The notes: a model not told the origin generated them from the sequence alone. A stretch of DNA of 64,000 bases from Rhizobium sp. CG5 (GCF_023701945.1 NZ_JABAEF010000007.1:243332-307331); one strand, 5' to 3'. Positions 54,446 through 63,807 are shown, numbered from the stretch's first letter. Numbers and translations are program-made.

Positions 54446-56241
54446 GGTGTCTCTCCCGTTTTGTTTTTTGCAAGTGTGGCACTCAGCGTGGCGGCCGCCT
54501 GCCGGGCGGCATGGTCGTAGGCCGCGGCGCTGTGTAATGAGGTCGATGGGGCTGGATCGCCGCATCTGGCTGCCACCGCCCGGCTCGACGCCGTCAGGCA
54601 GCCCTGGGCGGCGACGAAGGTCGCGCTCTGTGGCGGGGTGAAATCGAGAAGTCTTGCCAAGGCTTGGCGCAGGCTCTGCCTCAAGGCCTTGGCGGGTTTG
54701 AGGCCTCCGGCTTTCGAGAGCCGCAGGGTCAGGCGGGCGATCCTCTGTCCCAGCAGTCGGCTTCGAACCGCTGGCGTGGCCGGCAGAAGGGTCCAGAACG
54801 TCGCCACCGCGATCGTCACGCCGACGATCATGGCTGCGGTTTCGTTGAGGGCCTGAGCAAGCGCCACCGGCGGCGAGGAGGGCTGCGAGGTCAGCAGGAA
54901 GGTCATGGTGAGGTCGATGGCCATTTTCGATGTCAATGGGCGCCGCATCAGCCAGGCGCCGGCAAGCAGGAAAGGGGCGATACACAGCAATGTCGTTGCA
55001 AGGTCATCGGCATGGGGCAGCAGAAAGAGGCGGGCCAGCGTTCCGGCGACAGCGCCGGCCATGGTGCCGAACAGCACCTGGATCACCATGTGATTGCCCT
55101 GGTCGTGACTGGAAAACAGCGAGGTGAAGAGCGCTGCCGTCATCGCCATCATCGCGCCGCTCGGCCAGCCCGTTGCCGACCAGATGGTTGCAGCGATCGC
55201 CAGGGCGACAACCGGACGCGCTGCCGCCCGCCAGACGGAGGATGGATCGATGTCGAACCACACGGGCAGCGGCGCCGCTGTCTCTGTCGTCAGGATCTGT
55301 CGCAACTCCTCGAGCGACTGGGCCATGGCGGGCTGCGTGGCGGCGTTGGCGGCTGCAATCAGCGCAACCAGTCGCATGTCCAGAGAAGCGTCAGCGTCGG
55401 GCGATCGCAAGCGGATCCTGTGGCGCACCGTTGACCCGACGGTCAGGCCGAGCAGCTCGAGAAGCAATCCCGAGATGCGGCGTGTGCGTCTGGCGTCGCG
55501 CTGGCGGCGCAGCGATCCCGCGGCACCGTCATCGACACTGCGGTCGAGCGCTGCGATGTCGGACAAGAGAGCAAGGCTGGGCTGGCCAATCGTGTCCTTG
55601 TGCAGGAAGTCCTCGATATGGACGAGGCAACGGTCCACGATCTCCGCCCGGCGCTGCGCCAGTTCGCGACCGCGATCCGGCAGGGCGCGGAACGAGAAGG
55701 CGGCCGAGCATAGGATGCCGATCGCCGTGCAGACGACCCGGTCGAGCGCCAGGCCCGGGTCGGATACACCCTCGCCAAGTCCGAACAGGACGACGATTGA
55801 CGCCGTATAGCCGGCGAGCACGAAACCGTAATTGCGGAAATGCCGGAAGGTGCTGCCAAGCCCGGCACATAGCGCCAGCCAGGCGGCGACAGCCACGAGC
55901 GCCGCCAGGCGGTCCTGCGCCAGCAGGCCGAGTACCAATGCGCCGACCAGAGCACCGCAGACGGTCCCGACCAGGCGGGCGATGCTGCGCTCAAGCAGAA
56001 GCCCTCGTGTCGGCTGCGCCACGAGCCACACCGTCATGGCTGCCCACCAGGGATGGTGAATGCCAAGACTCCAGGCCACTGCGAAAGCAAAAAGTGCGGC
56101 GCTTGTCGTCCGCAATGCGAAAATTGCCGGCAGTTCCGGGCGGGGGAGGCCGGCTTGCGAGGTCTGGCCCGCGCCGATACCGCCGCGACGGGAGGCAGAG
56201 GGGCCGTCATCGGGCCGGATTTGTGTCGAGTGGTGCGCCAA
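54442..56241 (-). CDS. FUSC-family aromatic acid efflux-type membrane protein
   Basis: About 599 residues with two clusters of hydrophobic segments (IFALRTTSAALFAFAVAWSLGIHHPWWAAMTVWLVAQPTRGLLLERSIARLVGTVCGALVGALVL, and later PVVALAIAATIWSATGWPSGAMMAMTAALFTSLF), each preceding a soluble part, as in AaeB/YccS-type FUSC proteins. These export hydroxylated aromatic acids. No ATG lies near a ribosome site; TTG 56241 is the best start, as ATG 56382 would run through the operators. First gene of the FUSC-ALDH-oxygenase operon. Confidence 0.82.
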   Translation of the reverse strand: MAHHSTQIRPDDGPSASRRGGIGAGQTSQAGLPRPELPAIFALRTTSAALFAFAVAWSLGIHHPWWAAMTVWLVAQPTRGLLLERSIARLVGTVCGALVGALVLGLLAQDRLAALVAVAAWLALCAGLGSTFRHFRNYGFVLAGYTASIVVLFGLGEGVSDPGLALDRVVCTAIGILCSAAFSFRALPDRGRELAQRRAEIVDRCLVHIEDFLHKDTIGQPSLALLSDIAALDRSVDDGAAGSLRRQRDARRTRRISGLLLELLGLTVGSTVRHRIRLRSPDADASLDMRLVALIAAANAATQPAMAQSLEELRQILTTETAAPLPVWFDIDPSSVWRAAARPVVALAIAATIWSATGWPSGAMMAMTAALFTSLFSSHDQGNHMVIQVLFGTMAGAVAGTLARLFLLPHADDLATTLLCIAPFLLAGAWLMRRPLTSKMAIDLTMTFLLTSQPSSPPVALAQALNETAAMIVGVTIAVATFWTLLPATPAVRSRLLGQRIARLTLRLSKAGGLKPAKALRQSLRQALARLLDFTPPQSATFVAAQGCLTASSRAVAARCGDPAPSTSLHSAAAYDHAARQAAATLSATLAKNKTGETP

Positions 56242-56250
56242 CGGATGAAC

Positions 56251-56329
56251 CTTAACTGAACGGTACCGTTTAGAAATGGATTGCTCTTTCGCAAATGTCA
56301 AGTTTTCTATACGGTATCGTTCAGTTAAG
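56251..56329. promoter_or_regulatory. Pair of inverted TetR operators between the FUSC operon and tetR
   Basis: Site 1 (56251-56273) contains the perfect palindrome AACGGTACCGTT. Site 2 (56307-56329) contains ACGGTATCGTTCAGTTAAG and matches the reverse complement of site 1 at about 20 of 23 positions. The two face each other across 33 bases in the divergent gap, so one repressor could control both promoters cooperatively. Confidence 0.78.
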
Positions 56330-56381
56330 TTTAGATGGGATGGCAGCCGCGTCGGTGCGCCTGACAAGAGGAGGATTGCCA

Positions 56382-57026
56382 ATGCGCCGAAAAACCGAGG
56401 ATCGCAGGTTGAGTTTCGTGACGGCGGCCAAAGACCTGTTCATCGAGCAGGGGTTCGGGGCCGTGACGATGGAGGCGATCGCTCTGCGCGCTGGCGCGTC
56501 CAAGGCAACGCTCTACAACTATTTCCTCAGCAAGGAGGCGCTGTTTGAGGCGTTCGTATCCGAAGCCGGCAAGGGCGGCCTGGAAGACCTGGAGGCCGCC
56601 AGGCAGGACGGGTCGGCGCAAGACGTCCTTCATCACCTCGGCTTGGCGTATCTCGATCTCGTGACGCGGCCGGACGTGATCGAAGTCAATCGCCTGATCA
56701 TGGGGGAGGCGCGCCGCCAGCCGCAGTTAAGCCGCATATTTTATGAGAACGGACCTCGAAAGACATTGATCGCGATCTGCGAGACAATCGGATTGCTGAT
56801 GGAGCGCGGCGACCTGCGCCGATCCGAGATCCGGCAAGCCGGTCTCTATTTCAAGGCGCTGTGCGAGGCGGGGCTCGTCGAGCGCCAGTTATGGGGGCTG
56901 GACCAGGTACCCGACGCAACGATCCGCCGGGCCGCCGTCGAGGATGCGACCACCATTTATCTCCGTGCCTTCGCGACGCACGAGATGCCCCCGAGGGGAG
57001 ACGAGGCCAGAGATAGCGAGGCTTGA
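56382..57026 (+). CDS. TetR-family repressor of the FUSC-aldehyde dehydrogenase-oxygenase operon
   Basis: A 214-residue TetR regulator. The helix-turn-helix reads LSFVTAAKDLFIEQGFGAVTMEAIALRAGASKATLYNYFLSKEALFEAFV, with a C-terminal domain of the AefR-like type. The start at 56382 is fixed by GAGGAGG seven bases upstream; an earlier in-frame ATG at 56295 lies inside the operator region. It is divergent from the FUSC operon and probably responds to an aromatic ligand. Confidence 0.9.
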   Translation: MRRKTEDRRLSFVTAAKDLFIEQGFGAVTMEAIALRAGASKATLYNYFLSKEALFEAFVSEAGKGGLEDLEAARQDGSAQDVLHHLGLAYLDLVTRPDVIEVNRLIMGEARRQPQLSRIFYENGPRKTLIAICETIGLLMERGDLRRSEIRQAGLYFKALCEAGLVERQLWGLDQVPDATIRRAAVEDATTIYLRAFATHEMPPRGDEARDSEA

Positions 57027-57110
57027 CCGTTCCTAGGCCGGCACCGGGTTGTCACGACGACACTGTCTCTGCGGTGGCGAGTTCGTTGCAAATTGGGCGT
57101 TGTAAGACGA

Positions 57111-57139
57111 CAAAACCCCGCACCATTCGAGGTGCGGGG
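57111..57139 (-). terminator. Rho-independent terminator of the BA14K gene
   Basis: CCCCGCACC (57116-57124) and GGTGCGGGG (57131-57139) form a 9-bp perfect stem with an ATTCGA loop. On the minus strand it is followed by TTTTG. It lies about 50 bases after the BA14K stop and may also act on the tetR transcript. Confidence 0.8.
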
Positions 57140-57190
57140 CTCAGCATTGTCTAATCGATGATCCCGGCCAAGCCGTGGATCAGACCGAGT

Positions 57191-57616
57191 TCAGTTGTAA
57201 GGCGAATTGCATCGCGCCCGAACGCCTACGCGTGGCGCATAGGTATTGTCCGAAGAGCGATAACTGCGATAGCGGTCTGCACACCACTGAACGTGTCTCG
57301 ATGAGGTCGCGCGTGGCTGGTTCTGGTTGACGATGGCACCGCCGATGATGGCACCGAAAGCTGCAAGCGGATACCAGTAGCCATCGGAATTGCGTCGATA
57401 TCCAGGCCGGCGATCGCGGTAACCGCGGTGACCGTTGTAATAACCGCGCCGAACTTGATGACGGCGATACTGGGCAGGCTCCGCCAGTGTATTCTGCGAC
57501 GCCTGAGCGAATGTCGGCATTGCCACCGGCAAAGCGGCCGCGCTGGCCTGGGGAATCGATGTCAGCGCCATCAGAACTCCGACGGCGCAAACGGAGAGTT
57601 TTCTTGTCAATGTCAT
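57191..57616 (-). CDS. BA14K-like secreted protein
   Basis: A 141-residue protein. A signal peptide (MTLTRKLSVCAVGVLMALTSIPQASA) is followed by an Arg/Tyr/Gly-rich middle, a short hydrophobic stretch (FGAIIGGAIV) and the C-terminal BA14K signature HVQWCADRYRSYRSSDNTYAPRVGVRARCNSPY. The family, known from Brucella as an immunoreactive lectin-like protein, is widespread in Rhizobiales. The start at 57616 has AAAGGAA upstream. It appears monocistronic. Confidence 0.88.
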   Translation of the reverse strand: MTLTRKLSVCAVGVLMALTSIPQASAAALPVAMPTFAQASQNTLAEPAQYRRHQVRRGYYNGHRGYRDRRPGYRRNSDGYWYPLAAFGAIIGGAIVNQNQPRATSSRHVQWCADRYRSYRSSDNTYAPRVGVRARCNSPYN

Positions 57617-57755
57617 AGCAATTCCTTTTGTTCGAATCGCTATGAAACCTTTCTGAACCGCAATTGGTTCCCCTGCTTTAGGAAAATCCATGCATTAAAA
57701 TTCGGCAGCGATCATCGTGCGCGCCGTCGGATGGGGGCAGCCCGGGAAAAAGAGA

Positions 57756-58475
57756 TCAATTGATGCCTGCTCGCAGCAGAACGTTGATCGCGGAATCGAA
57801 ATGTTCGGACATCGCGGCTTGCGCCCGCTCCGGGCTTCGATCGTTGATCGCCTCAGCAATCCTATGATGGCAACGAATATTCTCTGTGCGGTTTTCAAGT
57901 GTCGCACGGCTATGCCACCCGATGTGCCACGTCTGCTGGGTGACAACCCGGAATGAGCCGATGATGATACCGTAGAGCGAATTGCCGGACGCCTGGGCGA
58001 TCAGTTCGTGAAACCGAATGTCGAGTTCCATGATCGTTGTCGGCGTCTCAAGGGACCGGAACATCTGCTCCACAGTGCTCAGGAGTTCCTGGGCCTGGAT
58101 CTCGGTTCTTCGCAAGGCCGCCAAGCTGGCGGTTCGAAGCTCCAGCGTTCGTCGAACATCCAGCACCTGCTGAATGGAAAGCTGCTTCATATTGACGGTA
58201 TGGTCCAGGATCATGCTCAAAGGCGCGGCGTCAGGGGCTGCCACACGGGCCCGGCGCCCCGTGCTCACTTCAATGATGCCGAGTGCGGCAAGCGCGCGAA
58301 AGGCTTCCCGGGCAACCGTTCGGGAGACTTTGAGCTGCGCGGCGATGGATGTCTCGCTCGGCATGGGATTGCCGGGACGAAGTTGATTCTCACGGATGTA
58401 GGCACGGATGCCAGCGATGGCTCGCTCGACAAGGCCGGTTTCGTTATCGTTATCCTGTCCTACAGCTTTTTCCAT
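57756..58475 (-). CDS. GntR-family (FadR subgroup) regulator
   Basis: A 239-residue regulator with an N-terminal winged helix (IRAYIRENQLRPGNPMPSETSIAAQLKVSRTVAREAFRALAALGIIEVSTGRRARV) and a C-terminal FCD helical domain (VLDVRRTLELRTASLAALRRT, and LDIRFHELIAQASGNSLY) with metal-binding Asp/His. It is divergent from the acid-sugar operon and most likely its repressor. No clear ribosome site precedes the ATG. A GGTT-N14-AACC repeat near 58501-58522 could be its operator. Confidence 0.88.
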   Translation of the reverse strand: MEKAVGQDNDNETGLVERAIAGIRAYIRENQLRPGNPMPSETSIAAQLKVSRTVAREAFRALAALGIIEVSTGRRARVAAPDAAPLSMILDHTVNMKQLSIQQVLDVRRTLELRTASLAALRRTEIQAQELLSTVEQMFRSLETPTTIMELDIRFHELIAQASGNSLYGIIIGSFRVVTQQTWHIGWHSRATLENRTENIRCHHRIAEAINDRSPERAQAAMSEHFDSAINVLLRAGIN

Positions 58476-58683
58476 ATCAGAGCATAACTTTCAGATAAAC
58501 GGTTGACAACATCATGGTAACCCTGTCACAAATTTCGCCAAGAGATCGGCTGGAGGAGCGGTAAGCAGGATTTCCGGAAATTACAAGCGCTGGCGGTACT
58601 GCCGTCCGGCCCAGGATTTCTGTTGCCCTGTCTCTGCCGAAAGTCGCGATTTGTTCGGCATGAGCTGGGCTTGAGGGAGTACC

Positions 58684-59883
58684 ATGAAGATTACCGCAAT
58701 TAAGACCTTTCGCGTCGAAGAATTTTCCAACGTCCTGTGGGTCCATGTCGAGACAGACCAAGGAATAACGGGACTTGGCGAAACGTTTTATGGTGCGGCT
58801 GCCGTCGAGGCGCATATCCACGACACACTTGCCAGCCGCCTGGTGGGCCGAAACCCGCTCCATATCGAGGCGCTGCATCGCGAAATGCTGAACCTACCCA
58901 TGGGCCATGCCTCGACGGGTGCTGAGCATCGTGCCGCATCCGCGGTCGACATCGCGCTTTGGGATGTCTTCGGCAAGGTCTGTGGACAGCCGGTTCACCA
59001 GATGCTCGGCGGCCTCTGTGTGGAGAGGATGCGGATTTACAACACCTGCGCCGGAGGGCGTTACGTCCGGACCAAGAAAATCCGGCCTGTGGACACCTGG
59101 AACCTGGGGGATGAAGCCGGACTTTACGAGGACCTCGACGGTTTTATGAACCGCGCCGGTGAGCTTGCCGAAGATCTTCTTTCAAACGGCATTACCGCCA
59201 TGAAAATCTGGCCCTTTGATCCCGCTGCCATGGAGAATCGGGGCCTGTTCATCTCCGCGGAGCAGATGAAGACGGCAATCAAGCCCTTCGAACTGATCCG
59301 CAAGGCGGTCGGCGACAAGATGGAGATCATGGTCGAGTTCCATTCCCTGTGGAATTTGCCGACCGCCATGCAAATTGCGCGCGAGCTCGAGCCCTTTAAG
59401 GCAACCTGGTACGAAGATCCGATCCGGATGAATTCGCCCCAGGCTCTGGCTGAATTTGCGGCCTCGACCGACGTCTGGACCTGCGCATCCGAAACTTTGG
59501 GCACCCGTTTCGCTTACAAGGAATATCTGGATCGCAACGCCGCCCATGTCGTTATGGCCGACTTGTGCTGGACGGGTGGACTGACCGAAGGTCGCAAGAT
59601 TGCGGCCATGGCCGAAACCTACCATCGGCCCTTTGCGCCACATGACTGCATTGGCCCGGTCGGCTTCGCCGCGGCCATTCATATGAGTTTTTCGCAGCCA
59701 AACACCCTGATCCAGGAAAGCGTTCGCGCCTTCTACAAGGGCTGGTATCGCGAACTCGTCACGGAAGTGCCGAGGATCGAAGGCGGTTTCGTCTATCCCA
59801 TGGAAGGGCCAGGCCTCGGCACGGAACTTCAGCCCGGGTTCTTCAATCGGCCCGACCTCACCGTCCGTGTCTCCGATATTTGA
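58684..59883 (+). CDS. Enolase-superfamily (mandelate racemase/muconate-like) acid-sugar dehydratase
   Basis: A 399-residue protein of the mandelate racemase group. Metal and catalytic positions are in MVEFHS (about E218/H220), WYEDP (about E244), ASETLG (about E270) and APHDC (about H320). This matches D-galactonate/gluconate-type dehydratases, which turn aldonic acids into 2-keto-3-deoxy acids. GAGGGAG lies before the ATG. It heads an operon with an SDR and TRAP transport genes. Confidence 0.87.
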   Translation: MKITAIKTFRVEEFSNVLWVHVETDQGITGLGETFYGAAAVEAHIHDTLASRLVGRNPLHIEALHREMLNLPMGHASTGAEHRAASAVDIALWDVFGKVCGQPVHQMLGGLCVERMRIYNTCAGGRYVRTKKIRPVDTWNLGDEAGLYEDLDGFMNRAGELAEDLLSNGITAMKIWPFDPAAMENRGLFISAEQMKTAIKPFELIRKAVGDKMEIMVEFHSLWNLPTAMQIARELEPFKATWYEDPIRMNSPQALAEFAASTDVWTCASETLGTRFAYKEYLDRNAAHVVMADLCWTGGLTEGRKIAAMAETYHRPFAPHDCIGPVGFAAAIHMSFSQPNTLIQESVRAFYKGWYRELVTEVPRIEGGFVYPMEGPGLGTELQPGFFNRPDLTVRVSDI

Positions 59884-59895
59884 GGATAAACTGCA

Positions 59896-60663
59896 ATGAG
59901 CATCAAACTTTTCGATCTCACCGGCAAGACTGCTTTGGTCACCGGTTCTTCTCGCGGCCTGGGGCGGGCTTTCGCCGAGGGGCTGGCTGCGGCCGGTGCG
60001 CGCGTCATCCTCAATGGGATCGATGAAGCCCGGTTGGAGGAGACGGCCGCATCGATGCGTTCGTCCGGTTTCGATGTGCTCACTGCGGCGTTCGACGTCA
60101 CTGATGAGACGGCCGTGATATCTGCCTTCGAGACGTTCGATGCGAATGGCATCGAGGTGGGAATTCTCGTCAACAATGCCGGGATCCAGTTCAGAAAGCC
60201 GATGCTGGAACTGGCGACGTCCGATTGGCAGCGGGTCATCGACACCAACCTGACATCCGCCTTCCTGGTCGGCCGTGAGGCCGCGAAGCGAATGGCGGAG
60301 CGTGGTGCGGGGAAAATCATCAATGTCGGATCCCTGACGTCAGAACTCGCCCGAGCAACGGTCGCCCCGTACACCGTCGCCAAGGGCGGCATCAAGATGC
60401 TGACCAAGGCGATGACGGCAGAGTGGGCAGAGAAGGGCATCCAGGCAAACGCCATCGGGCCGGGCTATATGATCACGGACATGAACGAGGCCTTGCTCGC
60501 CAATCCGGAATTCGATGCATGGGTCAAGGCCCGCACCCCGGCGCGCCGATGGGGCCGTCCGGAGGAGCTGGCGGGCACCGTCATCTATTTCGCATCCGCC
60601 GCGTCGGATTATGTGAACGGCCAGATCGTCTATGCGGACGGAGGCATGATCTCGGTTCTTTGA
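59896..60663 (+). CDS. SDR oxidoreductase (gluconate 5-dehydrogenase-like)
   Basis: A 255-residue classical SDR with LVTGSSRGLGRAFAEGL (15-31), the NNAG motif in ILVNNAGIQF, the catalytic Ser in VGSLTSELAR and YTVAKGG (Tyr-X3-Lys). The C-terminus YVNGQIVYADGGM is typical. The closest type is gluconate 5-dehydrogenase, in line with the neighbouring acid-sugar dehydratase. It starts 12 bases after it, with GAGGAT upstream. Confidence 0.88.
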   Translation: MSIKLFDLTGKTALVTGSSRGLGRAFAEGLAAAGARVILNGIDEARLEETAASMRSSGFDVLTAAFDVTDETAVISAFETFDANGIEVGILVNNAGIQFRKPMLELATSDWQRVIDTNLTSAFLVGREAAKRMAERGAGKIINVGSLTSELARATVAPYTVAKGGIKMLTKAMTAEWAEKGIQANAIGPGYMITDMNEALLANPEFDAWVKARTPARRWGRPEELAGTVIYFASAASDYVNGQIVYADGGMISVL

Positions 60664-60782
60664 GCCGTCCGCCTTTTGCACTCGGACCCCTGGGAGGGGG
60701 CAGGCCCCAAGGTTGGGGCTCCGAGCGAGCAAACCAAAGATCACAGGATCTCAATGTCAACAGGTTTAATGGGAGGAACCAA

Positions 60783-61760
60783 ATGAAGCATATGATCAAA
60801 ATCGCGCTTGCAGGCATAGCCTTGGGCTTTGCATCGCTGCCAGCTCTTGCCGCAGACTTCACCGCCAGATTTTCGCTCGACGTCCCGGAAGGGCACCCCA
60901 AGTATCTGGCCGCCCAGCAGTTTGCAGAGGCGGTCTCCAAGGGCACGAATGGCGCTGTCGAGATCAAGGTGTTTGGAAACGGTCTGCTTGGCGGCGAAGC
61001 GGAATCGGCCGAGGGCATTCGACTGGGCTCAGTTCAGGGCGGGATCATCACCAGTTCGGTCTTCGCCACCTGGATACCGGATGTACAGGTCCTTGATCTG
61101 CCGTTTCTGTTTCGCGACGATGCCCACGCGGTTGCCGCAAATCCCTTGCTGATCGAGCGGCTGTCACCGCAGTTCTCCGAGCAGTCTTTCCATCTGCTTG
61201 GCTTCTCGATCAATGGCGCGCGCCAGCTGATGAGTTCGTTTCCCGTGAAGGTGCCGGAAGACGTGAAGGGCAAAAAGATGCGCGTCATCCAAAGCCCGGT
61301 GCATGCCGCGCTTTGGCAGGCCGTCGGTGCCAACCCGGTTCCGATTCCCGCCGCCGAAGTCTACAATTCCATGCAGACCAAGGTTGTCGATCTGTTCGAC
61401 AATACGGCCACCAATTACCAGGCTTTGCGCTTTTATGAGGTCGCGCCGCATTATACCAACCTCAGTCACGTCTTTGCCATGGGCACCTGGGTGCTCGGCG
61501 ACGCCTTCTGGAAGAAGCTGTCTGCCGAGCAGCAAGCCGTTGTCTCGGCCGCTGCCCTGAAAGCGCAGTCCGATCTGGTGGCGGTACAGGCGGCACAGGA
61601 CAAGAAAGCCCTGTCGGAGACTGTCGCCGCCGGGGCGACCATCTACGAAGTCGCCGACAAGCAGCCGTGGATCGACCTGATGAAGCCTGTCTACGACAAA
61701 TTTGCGCCTTCCATTCCCAATGCTGAAGGAACAGTGGAAGCCATTCGCGCCCTCCCGTAA
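60783..61760 (+). CDS. TRAP transporter binding protein (DctP family)
   Basis: A 325-residue periplasmic protein with a Sec signal (IKIALAGIALGFASLPALAADF, cleavage after ALA). DctP features include FSLDVPEGHPKYLAAQQFAEAVSKGTNGAVEIKVFGNGLLGGEAE, the carboxylate-binding Arg in GKKMRVIQSP, and NSMQTKVVDLFDNTATNYQALRFYE. It binds a sugar acid for uptake. GGGAGGAAC precedes the ATG. A GCCCCAA/TTGGGGC stem lies in the gap upstream (60704-60719). Confidence 0.92.
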   Translation: MKHMIKIALAGIALGFASLPALAADFTARFSLDVPEGHPKYLAAQQFAEAVSKGTNGAVEIKVFGNGLLGGEAESAEGIRLGSVQGGIITSSVFATWIPDVQVLDLPFLFRDDAHAVAANPLLIERLSPQFSEQSFHLLGFSINGARQLMSSFPVKVPEDVKGKKMRVIQSPVHAALWQAVGANPVPIPAAEVYNSMQTKVVDLFDNTATNYQALRFYEVAPHYTNLSHVFAMGTWVLGDAFWKKLSAEQQAVVSAAALKAQSDLVAVQAAQDKKALSETVAAGATIYEVADKQPWIDLMKPVYDKFAPSIPNAEGTVEAIRALP

Positions 61761-61769
61761 CCGCAGCAA

Positions 61770-61795
61770 GGCGACTCCGCAGAGGCGGAGTCGCC
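61770..61795 (+). other. Stem-loop between TRAP binding protein and permease genes
   Basis: GGCGACTCCGC (61770-61780) pairs perfectly with GCGGAGTCGCC (61785-61795) over an AGAG loop, ten bases after the binding-protein stop. No T-tract follows. It probably protects the binding-protein message and sets its excess over the permease. Confidence 0.65.
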
Positions 61796-61817
61796 TCCTC
61801 CAATCGATAGGCGAGTT

Positions 61818-63701
61818 ATGTCTGACACCGATTTCATCGTGTCCGAGGCGGCTTCACACCGTCCTGGCAATCCGAAGCTCGATACGTTTGTGCTGTGGCT
61901 TGCCAACAGCCTGCGTGCGCTCAACGTCGTTGTGCTCATTGCGATGTTCGCAGTGGTCTTCGCAAGCGTCTTCGCGCGCTATGTTCTCAACAACGCATTC
62001 TCCTGGAGCGAAGAATTCGCCATCTGGGCTTTCACCTGGCTGATCTTCATTGGCACGGTCTTGGGAATTCGCGACAAGCGCCATATCGTGGTGGACCTGT
62101 TCCTCGAAATGCTGGGCCAGCCGAGCCGCTCCGCCGTTGAATTTCTGCGCGACAGTTGCGTCGCACTCGTGGTCTTCATCCTGATCTTCAGCGGCTACGA
62201 TCTGGCAAGCAAGGTCGGCGGTGTCAGCACGCTGCTGCAATGGCCCAATGCCCTGCGATACGGCATCATTCCTGCTGCGGGTTTCATCAGCCTCTTCTTC
62301 CTGTTGCTGGATAGGACCGACCGGGCCGGGCTGATCCGCAATGCGGCCACAGTCGCAGTCGGTGGTGCGCTCTATCTGCTGATCCGCGCTCCAGATCTGT
62401 CGCCGTTTCAGACCTTGTCGCCGAGTTTGCTGATGATGGTGAGCTTCTTCGTGACGATGATCGCTGGAGTGCCGGTCGCGTTCGCGATGCTTCTCAGCGT
62501 TTTCTTCACGACCTGGAGTGCCGAGCTTCTGCCGGCGCCGGCGATCATCCAGAACATGGTGTCCGGTTCCAGCAAGTTCATCCTTCTGGCTATTCCGTTC
62601 TTCCTGACCACCGGATATCTCCTCAATCTTGGCGGCCTGACAACGCGGTTGATCGACTTCGCATCGTCCATCTTCGGTCATTACCGGGGCGGTTTGGCAC
62701 AGGTCAACGTCTTCAACAGTGTGCTGATCGGCGGGATTTCCGGGTCTTCCAGCGCCGACGCCGCCAGCGACTCCAAGATGCTCGTGCCCGAGATGATCAA
62801 GCGAGGCTATTCGCCGCAGTTCTCCTGCGCGATCACAGCGATTTCTTCGATCCTGCCGAATATTCTGCCCCCCGCCATCGCCATGCTGGTCTACGCGTCG
62901 GTGTCGAATGTTTCGGTCGCCAAGTTGTTTACGGCAGGTGTCGTGCCCGGCCTTCTGGTTGCCGTCGCGCTCATGGTGATGGTCAATATCATCTCCCGCC
63001 GCCGCGACTACCAGACATCGACGACCCGAGCGCCGTTGAAAACGGTGTGGTTGACGTTTGTCCGGGCATTGCCGGTGATGATCATCGCCGTGATCGTGTT
63101 GGGGTGTATCAGGCTTGGCATCACCACCGCCACCGAAGCCGGCGTCATGGCGGTGGTTTGGGCGTTCGTCATCGGGAAATTCATCTTCAAGGAGTTTTCC
63201 TGGCGCGAAGCCTATCGGGCATTCGAGGAGTGCAGTGTGGATGCCGCGATGATCGGCTTTCTGATCGCCTGTTCGGTACCCTTTGCGTGGGTTCTGATTG
63301 CCGAGGGCGTACCGCAAACGCTGATCGGATGGGCGCAAGCCGGAGAATTCGGCCCGTTCATGCTGCTGCTGCTCATGAACCTGCTGCTCTTTGTCGCCGG
63401 GATGTTTCTGGATCTGACGCCCGCAATGCTGATTACCGCGCCCTTGTTCCTGCCTTTGATGATGCAGATCGGGATTGATCCTGTTCAGCTCGGCATCATC
63501 ATGATCATCAATCTGCAGCTCGGCGGTGTGACGCCACCGGTCGGCATCCTGGTGTTCATCTCGGCCCAGATAACGCGAATTGCGCCCTATCCGATCTTCA
63601 GGGAGGTCATTCCGTTCATTGGCGCGGTGCTGGTCGTCTTGGCCCTCGTCTGCGCGTTTCCGGTCCTGACGCTTGGACTGTGGGAGTTCATGGGCGGTTA
63701 G
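61818..63701 (+). CDS. Fused TRAP transporter permease (DctQ-DctM)
   Basis: A 627-residue membrane protein. Residues 1 to about 195 are the small DctQ subunit (VFARYVLNNAFSWSEEFAIWAFTWLIFIGTVLGIRDKRHI). The rest is the large DctM subunit with a dozen spans (MVSGSSKFILLAIPFFLTTGYLLNLGG, GGISGSSSADAASDSKMLVPEM, and LGIIMIINLQLGGVTPPVGILVFI). Fused QM forms are known in sialic acid and other TRAP systems. It imports an acid sugar with sodium. No terminator is obvious after it. Confidence 0.93.
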   Translation: MSDTDFIVSEAASHRPGNPKLDTFVLWLANSLRALNVVVLIAMFAVVFASVFARYVLNNAFSWSEEFAIWAFTWLIFIGTVLGIRDKRHIVVDLFLEMLGQPSRSAVEFLRDSCVALVVFILIFSGYDLASKVGGVSTLLQWPNALRYGIIPAAGFISLFFLLLDRTDRAGLIRNAATVAVGGALYLLIRAPDLSPFQTLSPSLLMMVSFFVTMIAGVPVAFAMLLSVFFTTWSAELLPAPAIIQNMVSGSSKFILLAIPFFLTTGYLLNLGGLTTRLIDFASSIFGHYRGGLAQVNVFNSVLIGGISGSSSADAASDSKMLVPEMIKRGYSPQFSCAITAISSILPNILPPAIAMLVYASVSNVSVAKLFTAGVVPGLLVAVALMVMVNIISRRRDYQTSTTRAPLKTVWLTFVRALPVMIIAVIVLGCIRLGITTATEAGVMAVVWAFVIGKFIFKEFSWREAYRAFEECSVDAAMIGFLIACSVPFAWVLIAEGVPQTLIGWAQAGEFGPFMLLLLMNLLLFVAGMFLDLTPAMLITAPLFLPLMMQIGIDPVQLGIIMIINLQLGGVTPPVGILVFISAQITRIAPYPIFREVIPFIGAVLVVLALVCAFPVLTLGLWEFMGG

Positions 63702-63807
63702 AGGTTCACGGACGCATGAAGAGGGCTGTTTCCGAAATCTTTGGGAGGCGCTGGTGGGAACCAAAATACAGATCCGGCGTTTACGCAGGGCATACTCGGA
63801 GGTTCCA

